Source of the DNA: Cyathus striatus
Taxonomy: Eukaryota; Basidiomycota; Agaricomycetes; Agaricales; Nidulariaceae
Assembly (NCBI GenBank): GCA_025738555.1
Contig: JAOVFP010000011.1
Span: forward strand, 3,844,001 to 3,908,000
Reading direction: 5' to 3'
DNA length: 64,000 nt
Shown here one piece after another: positions 1 to 12,400 of this stretch. The first letter of the stretch is position 1. Every line of letters starts with the position of its first letter. The notes below the pieces were generated by a model. It did no database searches and was not told the DNA's origin. It saw nothing but the letters and a program-made list of their open reading frames with translations. A program made the translations under genes and the position numbers.

Positions 1-445
1 GATCGTGAGAACATGCACCTGAACTTATAAATTTCATAAGTATTTGTGTTTATTTACCAATGCCACCGATAACTTCCGCCACTTTAAATGTATGCATGGT
101 CCTGGCACTCACTGTCTCTCACTGTATTGAGCAGTCTGCTACGAACTACAAACACTAATAGCATGAAATCACTGTTTTCTTCATAACAGCTTCCCAATTT
201 TGTAATAATGGAGCACGTAACACAGCCCTAGTCAAGGATGTTTTAACTTTTTAAGTGTTTTTTATGAATGCAAGACTTTTGAGCAGGAGTAATAGTAAGC
301 AATAAAAAATGACACGATATTGATTCTTCAAAGTTCAAACGAGAAAGAGATACTTGAAGGCTGAACAATTAACAATTAACTACATAAAAATATAGCAAGC
401 ACTTGAAATTGAGCACTTAAACAGAAGTATAACCCTTAAAACGCC
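1..445. other. Intergenic, no gene seen
   Basis: AT-rich sequence without a convincing reading frame or splice pattern. Nothing further recognised up to the left target duplication of the foldback element. Confidence 0.5.
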
Positions 446-2161
446 GCCAATGGAGTCGTGGCTTCGATTCTGATTGATCGCTGTCGGTGAGCACCGGGGG
501 GTTGCAATGTTTCGTCACCGGGAGCTTGATTGAGCGCACTTGGGATCATAAAGCATGTACTGTGATCAATGGAACTTGTATTTAAAATCAATTGTATAAA
601 ATCAACAGCGCAAAATCAATGGTATGAAATCCACTACTCTGAAATCAATGAAATAAACCAATGTATGAAATCAACGGTACGAAATCAATGAGAGATCAAT
701 CAATTAATTACATTAAGTAGAAATCAATCCCAGCTCAATCTGAAATCAATGACAATTAAAAAAGAAATCAATGAGAAATCAGTTAAAAATCAATGAATAA
801 CTCAAAATTGTTAGGTACCCAACTACAGGATATACTAAATACTAGGGTGGTTAACTATATACATATACTTACTTTATCTACTAGACCATTAGTCCTTTTC
901 TAACAAGTAAACTTTACTCTATATTACACATACCTGGAGAGCGAAATCAATGTTGAAATCAATCCTTTTGGACTTTGTAATATTATTGGTACAAGATTGA
1001 AATCATTGGAGAGGTCAGTGTAAATTTCAAGGGTAATCAATGTGAAATAAATGCGAAAATCAGTGTTATATAATATGGAAATCATTGCTGAAATCAATCC
1101 TTTTGGACTTTGTAATATTATTGGTACAAGTTTGAAATCAATGGAGAGATCAATGTAAATTTCAAGGGTAATCAATGTGAAATAAATGCGAAAATCAATG
1201 TTATATAATATGGAAATCATTGTTGAAATCAATCCTTTTGGACTTTGTAATATTATTGGTACAAGTTTGAAATCAATGGAGAGATCAATGTAAATTTCAA
1301 GGGTAATCAATGTGAAATAAATGCGAAAATCAATGTTATATAATATGGAAATCATTGCTGAAATCAATGCTAAATTTAATGTTATTTCAATACTTGTTTT
1401 ATATTTATTTTTATCATACATAAATGTACGTATTATGTAAAAGTGTTATAATAGTAATAATCCTACAGCTTAGAAAACTCGGTCACGTGATTTCATCGTT
1501 CTACCATTTTTGAAACTAGTGCACCTATGTGAAGGCTATAGAATAGAATGAAATAATATATCGATTTTAGTAATGATTTTCCATTGATTTCCCTATGATA
1601 TAACATTGATTTTCACATTTATTTCCCATTTATTTCCCTTGAAATTTACATTGATCTCCCTAATGATTTCAAACTAGTACCAATAATATTACAAAGTCCA
1701 AAAGGATTGATTTCAACAATGATTTTCATATTATATAACATTGATTTTCGCATTTATTTCACATTGATTACCCTTGAAATTTACATTGATCTCTCCATTG
1801 ATTTCAAACTTGTACCAATAATATTACAAAGTCCAAAAGGATTGATTTCAGCAATGATTTCCATATTATATAACACTGATTTTCGCATTTATTTCACATT
1901 GATTTCACTCTAATGATTTCTAATGATTTCAGATTGAGCTGGGATTGATTTCATACCTTTGATTTCATACAATTGATTTCATTCATTGATTTCAGAGTAG
2001 TTGATTTCGTACCATTGATTTCAAATACAAGTTCCATTGATCACAGTACATGCTTTATGATCCCAAGTGTGCTCAATCAAGCTCCCGGTAACGAAACATT
2101 GCAACCCCCCGGTGCTTACCGACAGCGATCAATCAGAATCAAAGCCACTGGTGGCCAATGG
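446..2161. mobile_element. Foldback-type element with long inverted arms and 8-bp target duplication
   Basis: The element proper is 454-2153 (1.7 kb), flanked on both sides by GCCAATGG (446-453 and 2154-2161), read as an 8-bp target-site duplication. The outer 150 bp of each end are inverted copies (gattctgattgatcgctgtc from about 468 and its complement near 2120-2140). The inner parts are arms made of degenerate GAAATCAATG words on the left (about 590-1370) and CATTGATTTC words on the right (about 1560-2030). No transposase is encoded. The 8-bp duplication suggests mobilisation by a hAT-like or other 8-bp-TSD transposase, but the extreme termini do not match each other perfectly, so the superfamily is open. 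The long open frames across this region are repeat artefacts, not genes. Confidence 0.75.
964..1965. repeat. 135-bp tandem repeats in inverted arms
   Basis: Left arm: three copies of a 135-bp unit starting at 964, 1099 and 1234, marked by ccttttggactttgtaatat. Right arm: the complementary unit with gtccaaaagg at 1696 and 1831, again 135 bp apart. Each unit is itself a string of about 10-bp words related to GAAATCAATG, so there is periodicity at 10 bp and at 135 bp. Because 135 is a multiple of three and stop codons are missing, an apparently repetitive 165-residue frame appears at 924-1421 on the minus strand; I do not regard it as a protein. Confidence 0.85.
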
Positions 2162-2166
2162 CACCC

Positions 2167-3047
2167 CTACTTTCGCGACTCATGTACCAACTCATACTTA
2201 ACCATAAGCTTCCTAAACTCATCCCACTCCCTTTTCAATCTCTTCTCCTCCTCCCCCTTCTCAAACGTTCTCAGCTTCCTACAAGCTATGATGTGCAACT
2301 GCATAGTAGCTAGCTCGTACTGTATTACTCCGTCCATGCCTTGCAAGACCATCACATTCATCACATTATTAGAGGCATCGTATAACTCCCATGCAGATTC
2401 TTTTGATTGTGCCTCATTCTTTACCATTTTATCGGTCTTTTTGCACAGGGATTGGGTTAACATGTCAGAAGGACCAGAGCAAAAAATGCAGGGACAAGCC
2501 AATTATATCTCAACGTTAAGTGCGCGCGTTGCAAACATCCTCTTTCCAGATCCATCATTGCAGATCTTGTAGGCTGGAGATGGGCATGATGGAGGAGGAT
2601 TACGACCAAACTCGGGAAATTTGCTGAGAAGACGTTTAGTCTCTGCGTAAATGACACATTCAGTTGTGCCATATGTGTCGGAGGCATCGAGTTGAAACTG
2701 TGGGATGCGGGTGCAGATGAGTAAATTGTCAGGTAAGTTTTCGAATTCCGCATCAGAGATAGGGGTTGTATTCGCGACGACGTGTACTTCCTTGAACTGG
2801 CTGACAGCAGGTGACACGTCAATATCTGCAGCAGAGGGCAGGTTGGTCAGTGCGACGGAGGGGTAGAAGGGATGTAATAGAACCTAAAGATGTAAATATG
2901 ACATCACTTAGTGACACGAAGGTCATTGGAGCGGAATCGGTGGCTACGAAAGTTTATATAAGACTCAAAAAAACTTTGTAACATACGGAGTCTATTATCC
3001 GTTACATTGTTCCGAGGTCTTTGCTTGTTGGTGGTTTTTGGAGACAT
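2167..3047 (-). pseudogene. SET-domain protein relic, catalytic core deleted
   Basis: Relic of a paralogue of the complete SET gene at 51800-53288. The N-terminal part (about 2830-2500) aligns with that protein: shared LVCTRIP-like, TTECVIYA-like and KRMFATRAL-like segments. The reading then jumps straight to the post-SET region, where ACPCIFC corresponds to the TCECGSC of the intact gene, followed by the alpha-helical C-terminus ending at 2167. Roughly 200 residues are missing, including the NHSC motif, the substrate-binding strands and the catalytic tyrosine region, and the two halves are in different frames. A possible first exon starts at 3047. It cannot encode a methyltransferase. The foldback element sits immediately behind its 3' end. 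Confidence 0.75.
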
Positions 3048-3411
3048 TGCAAAATTGAGAGTTTAGGAGCAGTGATGAGCTTTGTAGCTAAGATTCAGGA
3101 AGGGGTTAAAAATGAAATAAGACGATAAAACAATTCAGACTCCATCCCAGCGGAAATTGGAATCTCACGATGAGTCCAGGCTTGTGAATATGCATCGTCA
3201 GCCACCCCGATCTAATTCCGACGATATGACGGTAGACGACTTTCTGTAACATCTTCATTTATAACCATAGTATAAACAGAGCGAAAGATAACCTCCAAGA
3301 AGGTCAGACCTGTGGGACTTCCGTTCCTATTGAAACTACCTAGCATATATCGTATAACAACCTTGCACCCGAGTACTTCACAGAAGGATTGACTACAGTC
3401 TAAGAACACCT

Positions 3412-5487
3412 TCATTGTCGCTTTCGAAACAAAATCTTTACGCTAGGATCAGCTATCTGGGTATCCGCAAGCCACACATTGTCCGGTCGTCGGTCTGTGT
3501 GGAGCTTCACATCGTAGTTCAGTAATGTGTGGGCCAACATTGCCTTCAGCTCAGTTGCGGCAAAGAATTGACCAGGACTAGAAGTATAGTGAGCTCATAG
3601 AATCAGTTAAAATGAAAGAATCATCCTTATTACCATGCATGTCGTCCATGTCCAAACGGAACATACTCTGAGGACAGAGTAAGTAATTGATGTTTGGTTT
3701 CACTCTCTTCCTTCTCGCTCATCTTAGTAAATCTGAAACCATCAAATTCCCTTCCGTTAGGGTAAATGTTCTAAAGTATTGGTTAATGCACTTTCAAGCG
3801 ATGAGAAGAAGTTGACTAACTTCATCGAGGTGCATAGCATGAGCCACAACCATCAAAAACGCGCCGGAAGGAATGACCTGCCCATTTGACAGAGTGAAAT
3901 CGTTCATAACCATGCGAGGCATGGTATCTAAGCACTAGTTAGCTTTAGCCTAATTATTTAGGAAGGAGAAACATACAACCGCAGAGACTAGAGAGACATA
4001 TTGATTCTTTAACAAAGCTGTCCAATTTATGCATTTTCCCCATTGCCTCCTTCGTCCAGCCATCATCCGCAGTTACAGTTTCTACTTCTTCCCGCATCGA
4101 AGAAATGCATTCAGGGTGACTTGCCAAGTCAAACAATATATGCGTAAATGCCTAACATAATAGTCAGATTAAAATTCTATGAACGTGCTCAAGTGGGCAA
4201 ACATACCATAGAAGTGGAGTGAATAGCTGCAAGGTTTAAGAATAATAATCTGATAGTTAAATCGCGAGGTGTACGGTGATCCCTATCCGCATGTTCCAAG
4301 AACCAGCGAAGGATGTCATTCTGTTGCGTCTTAATACAGAATCAAGAGGTGAATGTAATTCAACGTGCGGGTTGGTCAGCGTAAGTTGAGTCAAGCGCAT
4401 CAAATTTTGCAATATGCTCATTTATAAGAGGTACAAGATGTTTCATAGCTCTTTGAATTTGGCGCTCGACATTAATGAACCGCGTAATAATTCTGTGTTA
4501 TATATTCGTAAGTAAAACAGCGATGACAAGAGATACGGACTTACGGTTGGAGGAAGGCCGGAAAGAAATTAAGAAGTCTAGCGGTTTTAAATAGATCAAC
4601 GGGAAATTTCCGTAGCAACTCTATGAAATCTGGATCCCGGCCTGCGAGTATAGTGATTGGATGTTAGTCGATGGTGCCCAAATTATAAAACTGATACGCA
4701 CATAGCTGTAATCCGACAAAAAGTCTGTTGCTTACTCTTACGACTGTCTTGATAACAGTATCGTAGGCAGCAATTTTGGTCCACCCTGGTAGTACATTAT
4801 GTATATAAGCAGCGATCGAGACACGATTGTAATCAGTGCACTTACCATCTTTATTTGCAGGGATTAAATCCGTGAAGGCCGCCTCAATTTCATTCTTAGC
4901 ATCGGCGAAGAGAATAGGTAGATTACGAGTCATATCTGTTCGAACCACTTCAGCAAAATATCGATCCAGCAAGGTATTAGGTCCAAGCAGAAGATCCGTT
5001 TTCAATGACTGTAGTTGACATCAAGCAATTTCAAACTGAGAATAAAATAAAAGGTACCTGTCTAATAGCTTCTCTAGGAGATAGTTGCTCATATTTAGCT
5101 TTTCGGATATCTTCTATCATTTGACTTCCTGCGGCTAGAACACACCAGTATGTAGGAGTAGCGATTTTGAAAACCTGTCCATGATACTAGAGTATTGTAT
5201 GGTCAGTGTCTATATATTCTGATGACATCACAAGTACTCTTACCTTCTTATAACCTTCTTGTACCAGATCTTTACCGTGAAATAGGTATTTCACAGCCGT
5301 TACGTAGGATGTGAGAACTCCTGAGTGTCCTATAGTTGGAATGTTACGTAACTGGAAACATTAGTAAACGTTCCCGAGACGGAGGGATACATACAGGAGA
5401 TTTCCAGGCCCGTATATATAGCCTGAGGAGATAAAGCACGCCAGTAATACCAACTGCGAAAGTTACTCGATATTGAAGGTCCTCCAT
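3412..5487 (-). CDS. P450-1: cytochrome P450, ent-kaurene-oxidase-like, ExxR arginine lost
   Basis: Membrane-anchored haem monooxygenase of about 510 residues in 12 exons, start at 5487 (MEDLQYRV) with an N-terminal hydrophobic segment. Exons can be followed to the C-terminus FRKRQ at 3412. The haem-binding loop is FGHGRHACPG, its Cys codon split by intron 11 as in all paralogues here. The K-helix motif, which must be ExxR, reads E-S-I-C; the closest paralogue P450-2 has E-S-I-R, and the change is a CGT to TGT type transition. Intron 7 starts with GC (GCACGT) where paralogues have GT. The family is fungal and related to lanostane- and diterpene-oxidising enzymes; the true substrate is unknown. 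With the ExxR Arg gone the enzyme is probably inactive even though no frame is broken. Confidence 0.85.
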
Positions 5488-6366
5488 GGTACCGATGAGT
5501 CGTCTGCACAAGTCGAGTAGCCTTTATACTCGTCATCGCATGCCTCACAGAATCAGTGAGAAGCTCTAAGATAACCTTCGAGACTTGGATGCGTAGTATG
5601 GCTCGACACTGGACAGGTATCAGTTTCGATTCGGCCACTGCCGATGTGCTGACAAGCGTATGAAGTCAATTTTACGTTCCCCCACAATTGAACTATGAAC
5701 TCAGGGCTGGGTGAGCTAATGAGAGTTTGTGGTGTAAGAACTTGTAAGAATAACATTCTCCGTTCTACGTCCAGCACTTACATTCCCCCGCGTCCCCACA
5801 TTGATTGAAGCCTTCTTGGATGATCCATTTCCTTCTCATCGAAAAATGCGCACTTATCATGCAAATCAAGGACCCCTGTAAACCTAAAAGTGATCGATAT
5901 GCTGACAAGCGTATGAAGTCAATTTACGTTCCCCCACAATGGAACTATGAACATAGGGCTGGGTGAGCTAATGAGAACGTGGTGTAAGAACTCTGGGGAA
6001 TCCGAGAATCCCACGCACAACTTTACTGACATATTCAAGTAATATGCACATTCGGTCACTCGGCATCTTGGTCTTTAATAATATAATCCAGTCTGGAAAG
6101 CTGTTTCGAAGCTTACTCAAGGTTATCGGTGGCCGATGACTGATATCATTCACGAGTGGTAGGCTTCGCGCCGCCGAAAGAACAAACCTAGTCTTCGCAT
6201 TCTCTCCTATCTCAAGTATATCTTCTCGGTGATGATGGGAATACTGTTTTAATATCTTACATGAATGATAATATTAACAGAAATGCCAGACTACGATTAG
6301 AAAAATGAGAACTCCCCATAATATCCCTTCTGGGCTATCTTGGATGTAATTAAAGATGGCTAGAGC
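5488..6366. other. Upstream region of P450-1 with short duplications
   Basis: No gene recognised. It carries a 98-bp duplicated stretch (separate entry). Around 6124-6205 is a fragment similar to 28896-28970 (shared ggccgatgact and cgccgccgaaagaa), that is, to sequence behind the dead P450-3, so part of this spacer was copied along with P450 flanks. Confidence 0.5.
5647..5992. repeat. Direct repeat, about 95 bp, two copies
   Basis: Copies at about 5647-5742 and 5900-5992, both running from tgctgacaagcgtatgaagt to ggtgtaagaact with a few mismatches and small indels. The copies lie 253 bp apart in the upstream region of P450-1. No function evident; they look like a local tandem duplication. 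Confidence 0.8.
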
Positions 6367-6370
6367 TTTA

Positions 6371-8455
6371 GTATGGAAAGTCTAACGACCACGCTCAAAC
6401 GCATCAAATATAATTGAGCTCCGGTGTCCGGCACCACGGCTTCTCGGTTAGATATTACAATATCGGTTTCAGAATTTCACTTAAGCGAAATTGAGCGCTT
6501 ATTAACTGAAGCATGGTCGTCCGGTAACTACAGTGTGTGCTCATGTAATTATTTAGTTCGTTAAGATAGAATAATATACCTCTATGAGCTCCAATATAAG
6601 TATTTGTGCAATGTGAACTAGATGAGCCACCGGCAGACAATATAAGCGATACTATGTAGCGCTCATATTAAGTGAACCCGCGCACCCGATCCGAATACAA
6701 ATTCACTTCAGTAGGCCACCTTTGACATACATACACGATTGACGACCAGATAATTATTTCATACGTACTATGTCTATCTTGCTTTCTTACTCCATAATCC
6801 TGACATGTACAGTATTTACAAATACTGTACACTGTACAACAGTGCTATACGCTTCACTGCCTTCTACTTATCATATACTTACTCCACTCTGACTCTAGAA
6901 GTAGCGGACTCTCGAACTCATGGTGTACATTACTTATATAATAGCCGTACCATAGTCTGTACACCTCAGGCGTTGTATTCAACGATAAAAGTGACTTTTT
7001 GCAAGTAAGTATACTTATGTACCCTGTACTTTGATTACATACTCTTGGGGTTCTTCACAGTAGTATTGGATAAATTCAACAATATCTTGTCAGTATTGAG
7101 TGATCGAATAGCACGACACCGTCATTATGTGTTTATAGAAAATACATCAAACAAATTCAGAGAAATCAGCACAGCAGCTTCTAATGCAAAGCCCTGTAAA
7201 ATAACTCCCTATAAAAATGTGTCCGGTCTACGAATGGATATGCCGCTATATTTTAGGCATTGGTATATCCTACCATCACAGATATCTCTTTTATAATGAT
7301 CGTTTCGACGACTTTATGAGGCTTCGGAAATATCCCATTTTAATTCCCACGCTTTTCTAAGCTTTGCGCACGGCATGTTGTTTGACTTATATCCAACTTC
7401 ATTCCTTTTGTAATTAATTTTTTTTCTCTGCTGTGATTTATGCTCTGTCACTCGTTTGTACTTGGGCCGAAGATAGCTCATGATGCGGCATGACAATGTT
7501 ATTATCTCGTTTTGATCATACTAATTTCTGAATCTGCGTAGATAACCTTGGGTCTTTATATCACCTTGCCTCGGGTTGGGGTATGTTAGGACTTGACCAG
7601 ATGTGTGGATAGATGAACAATGGAGGGTAGCGAGGGCTGTAAGTTGTGTACATATGTATATGTGCTCGTCTCGTATTAGTATATATGCATAATATATTAT
7701 TTTTATTCCGTTTCTTTTTGATAACTGCAAGCTTTTTCTTATGTAGTACCGGAATGGATTACTGGAATACTGATTGGGTGGTGGATGTAATCATGTATGC
7801 TATGTAGCTTGATAGATATATATACTACAGATACGTTAGCGTGATCATGTACATCTATGGAGGTATCACCACAGCTATCAGGGTCTATCGTGATCTATGA
7901 TAGGTTAGTGAGTGTCTATACAAGTCTATATATTGGGGACTTGTTTAGCCGACTATAGGTGCTATACAGACTATGTAATACTATGTGGCTATGTGTTTTT
8001 TTCCTGATGAACGACCCTTCCATAATTCTTATTCAGTGCAAAATATATAACAGTAGCATAGAACAATAAAAGAAGAGCTTAAACAAAAGTTCAGTAACGC
8101 TTAACTAATAACGTTATACTTGAATGAAATTGGATTTAACGGCAAAATAGCTGGAATTCAGTTTACTTAATATGAGCGCCGCGTAGTATCGCTTACATCA
8201 TCAGTTCATCTAGTACGCAAATACTTGCATCCGAGTTCATATAAACATATTATTCTATTTCACTGTAGCGAATTAAATAATTACTTGAGAACACATAGTT
8301 ACCGGATGACCATGCTTCAGTTAATAAGCGCTCAGTCTCGCTTAAGTGAAATTCTGAAACCGATATTGTAATATCTAACCGAGAAGCCGTGGTGCCGGAC
8401 ACCGGAGCTCAATTATATTTGATGCATTTGAGCGTGGTCGTTAGACTTTCCATAC
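6371..8455. mobile_element. Non-autonomous DNA element with about 300-bp terminal inverted repeats
   Basis: The left arm (6371 to about 6677) and right arm (about 8163-8455) are near-identical inverted copies, running inwards from GTATGGAAAGTCTAACG through the segment gtggtgccggacaccggagc to the sequence around the word taatatgagcg. Both ends are flanked by TTTA (6367-6370 and 8456-8459), a candidate 4-bp target duplication. The 1.5-kb interior is AT-rich, and I see no transposase or cargo gene. The high identity of the arms suggests a fairly recent insertion or ongoing arm-to-arm conversion. Superfamily not assigned. Confidence 0.75.
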
Positions 8456-8459
8456 TTTA

Positions 8460-9407
8460 GTCCGTTTACAACGCGGGCCAAATAATGCATAAGCCGTCTT
8501 ACAATATGATGTACTCTTGTAGTATTGCGACATGGCATGGACTGGAGAATCATTAATAGAATGATCCTGGAGAATTGTCTTTAGGAAGTAGGTCCGGGGT
8601 GTGCTCAGTGTTTCTCACCACAAAGATGATCGGTTGTCCCTAAAGTATTTACATAGGCAATGGCGAGGGTAGAAACAGTGACTCACACGTGCGTTCACGT
8701 CGCCATAGCCATAAACTAACAATGAAAATCAAATAAATCGAATTGAAAGGTAATGACAAGGGAGGGATGATAGTAGAGGTGTGATGATGCGAAGGGAACC
8801 GTGAAATAATCAAAGGAAATCCCCCAAAAAACCGTAATTGTGGAGCAAGGATAAGAATACTACTTCCCCCAAAGGTAGTTGGAAAGACTACTCGACGACA
8901 CCATGGGCGATCGTGGTGTGCTCTGGCATCACCTTTGAACATCTTGGAATGTTCAGATATAGTCTGATAAGATATATTTGGGCTATAATTAGGCAAGCAA
9001 ATGAAAACAAGTCAAACATTCAAGAGAGAAAATGACACAAATGGGAAAATGAAATGTAATCGATAATCAGTCCTTGACGCCCAACCACAAATTTATCCTT
9101 CCACAGGCAATAAGTGTCATGACTACGTACGACAAGAAAAACAAGACGATAGTTGTGCTATGGCATTAGAGAAATTGAGGGTCGAGGTACGGGAGTAGGA
9201 AGTTGGTATTGAGTTGGTAAAAAGTTTTGGATCGGGTTTGGATGCTACTTCTTGAACTCGCAGGCCGCCGATCTCAATCAAGCCTGAGCATTGAGCCTTT
9301 CAACAAGAGGTATACGTTGATATAAACCAAGACAAAATCATGAGGATTAGCAACCTTGAGGTCAAAGGAGATGCCCAAGGTAGAAGGAGAACACAAAGGT
9401 TGGACCA
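8460..9407. other. Intergenic, no gene seen
   Basis: Spacer between the long-TIR element and the hAT element. Short open frames on both strands lack splice support or recognisable protein features. Confidence 0.45.
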
Positions 9408-9415
9408 CCACAAAG

Positions 9416-12400
9416 TAGTGCAGTGCAGAACAGCCACCTGAAATTTGCACGTGCTAATTTGCTGCTAATTAGCCAGTTCCTCCAAGCCCCTAAAAATGCC
9501 ATGTGAAATAGTGCTAATTAGCATATTCATGCCAGGACCAAAATTAACCCATCCCCTGCAACACTCAGAGCTCTCAAACTAGCTTTGACATCGGCGCTGA
9601 CACACAGGACCCTGAATTTTGATAAGAAAACCCTTGTCTCCTGAATCCTTGCAAACCCTCCAACTCACTGGACTTCGTTACTTGAGTTTTTCCATTCAGT
9701 TGTTATGTTTCACACTATGTTCTTTTTAACATTATTCATTCCTTCATCCGATTTAATTGCTCTTGCTTATTTTAGATTTATTGGTTTTTCTAGTATATAA
9801 TCCCTGTAGTTATTCTACTGAGAATCTAATCAAGTTCCCTTCACCTTAGAACACCATAGATTGGACAGACATCTTGATTGACTCACATAATTGTCTTTGA
9901 CTAGGTACACCCAGCCAACTTACCACCTCTTCACTTAACTGATCTTAACATGTTGTCAGCCCACTGCCCAAAATGGTACAGCATGCCAACATTTCTATGC
10001 TTAAAGCATATATTGATGCACTTCCTATATCAATGCCGCTCCCTGAGGAAGGATCTAGTATCCTTCAGTTCTTGAATTTCAGTATAGATGATGATTGGAT
10101 TGAAGATGCTGGCGAAGAGGCAGCAGTAAATCGTGCTCTTGAAGCCACATTCAAAGATTACTTGCCACGAAATGACAAAGGAATTTTCTACATTACACAC
10201 TGTGGTCCTGCGTTAAATGCCTTTGCCAAAAAACTTGAACATTTCATTAAGAAGTTTCCCCATAATCTGATTTTGGCAAAGTGGCTAGTGGATGGTATAA
10301 ACTCAGTAGCAGCATGCTTAAAAGCAAATGGGGTATTGGTAAGTTGACATTGCAACTTGTACAAAATATGTTGACCAATTAATCATCTTATTCTATAGCT
10401 TCCCCCAGTTCCTGTCATTCCTTTGCCTACTTCTGTCTCTGGAAAGCAAGCATTGTTAGCACCAGATCCAAAATCTAAATCAGTGAAGAAGCCTTCAGCA
10501 TCAGTTGTTACCAAGAAGCCTGACTCCAAGCTTCTGGAGTCATATGTTGATAAAAAATTTGTCGATCATCCTGAACCAGTAGACAATCACAAAGGTGGTC
10601 GAAAAATGAACAAACTCCTTATTAAGGCTACAAGACTTTGCCATTCAGTTGAAAAACCGGACAAAACTGTTGTCCGTTGTGTAGCAAGTGCTGGTTGCCT
10701 AACAAAGATGTCATTTCCACGAGATCTCACTCGATGGCTTAACCATATTGCTACTTGTGGATACCTGGTGACTTGGGACCCTGTTGGATTTACACAGGAA
10801 GCATTAACTGAACTTCAGAAAGCAAACAAGGAATTGGCAAATGGACTCAGAGAGCAATGGGAAAATTCACCTGACCCAGAGAAGCATGGTTGTTTGGAAT
10901 CATCTGCAGGAAGTATCCCACAGCCAATGAAATGCTCTAAGACACTAGAGATATCCCTCTCGAATGCAGAAGTGGTTGAGTCCTCAAAACTTTCTTTAAA
11001 GCCAACTACAAAATCGAGTAGTGGGAGCTTGACCGTGTACCAGACAGAAGGATGAAAACAGTTGAAGGAAAAGGCTAATCGTGCCCTTGTCGAAATGATG
11101 ATTTGCTGTGGAATTCCTCCACACAATCTTATGAAGGATGCATTCAAAGACTTCATCACGGTTCTCAACAGTACATATGTGCTTCCATCAAAGACAAATT
11201 TTGAAATGAGTCTGGTTCCAAAGTATGCTGCCAGTGCTCGGATACTGATACATGAACATCTTCAAAAATTTCAAGATCTCACTCTAACATTCGATGGTGG
11301 AATGCTATCCAAAAAGAAGTTCTATTCTGTTCATGCAACCACACCAAATGGCGAATCATTTTGTTTGGATCTTGACGATGCATCATGCCTTAGCCAGACA
11401 GCAGATTATATTGTTGGAGTTATGAAAAGATGGATCATCATCATTGGGTACCATTGCTGGTCTGGGATTTGCTCTGATGATGCAGGAAATACCAATAAAG
11501 CATGCCATATGATTGCACAGTGGAATCCCTGTATGCTGAACTTTGCTGATGCATGTCATAACTTGCAGAATACATGCAAAGATATTTGCAACATGGCTGC
11601 CTTTAAAGATGTGAGTTCTATAAGTCTTTACATTCCACAAATTAACTGTTATAATTCTTGTACAGACAATTAGTCAACTTCGCAACTTGCTCGCATTTAT
11701 GAGTTTGTCAACCTACACCTACGATCACTATAAAGCAGCCTGTAGTGACCTAGGTGTCACTCACGGTATTCAGTGGATTGGTGAAACTCGATTTGCTACT
11801 ATTTTTTGGTCTGTAGATTCAGTATTAAAGGGTATCAACGCATTCAAGCAAGTAGCTCGCAACACCTCATTGGGAATTGAAAGCGAGGTGTTATACTTAT
11901 TACAACTGCAAGAGGCATTGACTGATATATTTACTAGATTATTCATTCTATCTTCGATGATGACGACACTGCATATGATTTTCAGCAAGATTTGAAGTTA
12001 CTTCATGTGGTACTTGCGCCTGTTGCGAGAGCCATTCAATGCCTTGAGAGCAGTCTGACCACTCCTGCTGATGTCTATGTGTTCTGGCTAGCAGTGGTTG
12101 CTCAACTTCAAGATATAATTGTAAAGGATGACCAATTGAAGTCACAAAAGTACTCTCGCAGTGTCAAGAACAAAATATGTCAAATTGTGAATTACAGATT
12201 TTCACAACTGATCGAAAATCAAAATGCTGGTAACGTATACTTGACAGCATTTGTACTTGATCCTGGTGTGTAACTATAACACTCCTACTTACATACTACC
12301 AAGCTTATGCTGCAGTACACCACTGTGTAGCTAATCGACTTGCACCTGTCCTCACCAATCCCAATCCACTAACCATACGCAAAATCACCATTCATACTGG

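Noticed and set aside
924..1421. 165-residue repetitive open frame
   Set aside because: Produced by the 135-bp repeat units of the foldback element; the mirror frame on the other arm (1707-1913) shows the same artefact.
3212..3415. Minus-strand frame starting at the end of P450-1
   Set aside because: Reads the last exon bases and the 3' flank out of frame; no recognisable protein.
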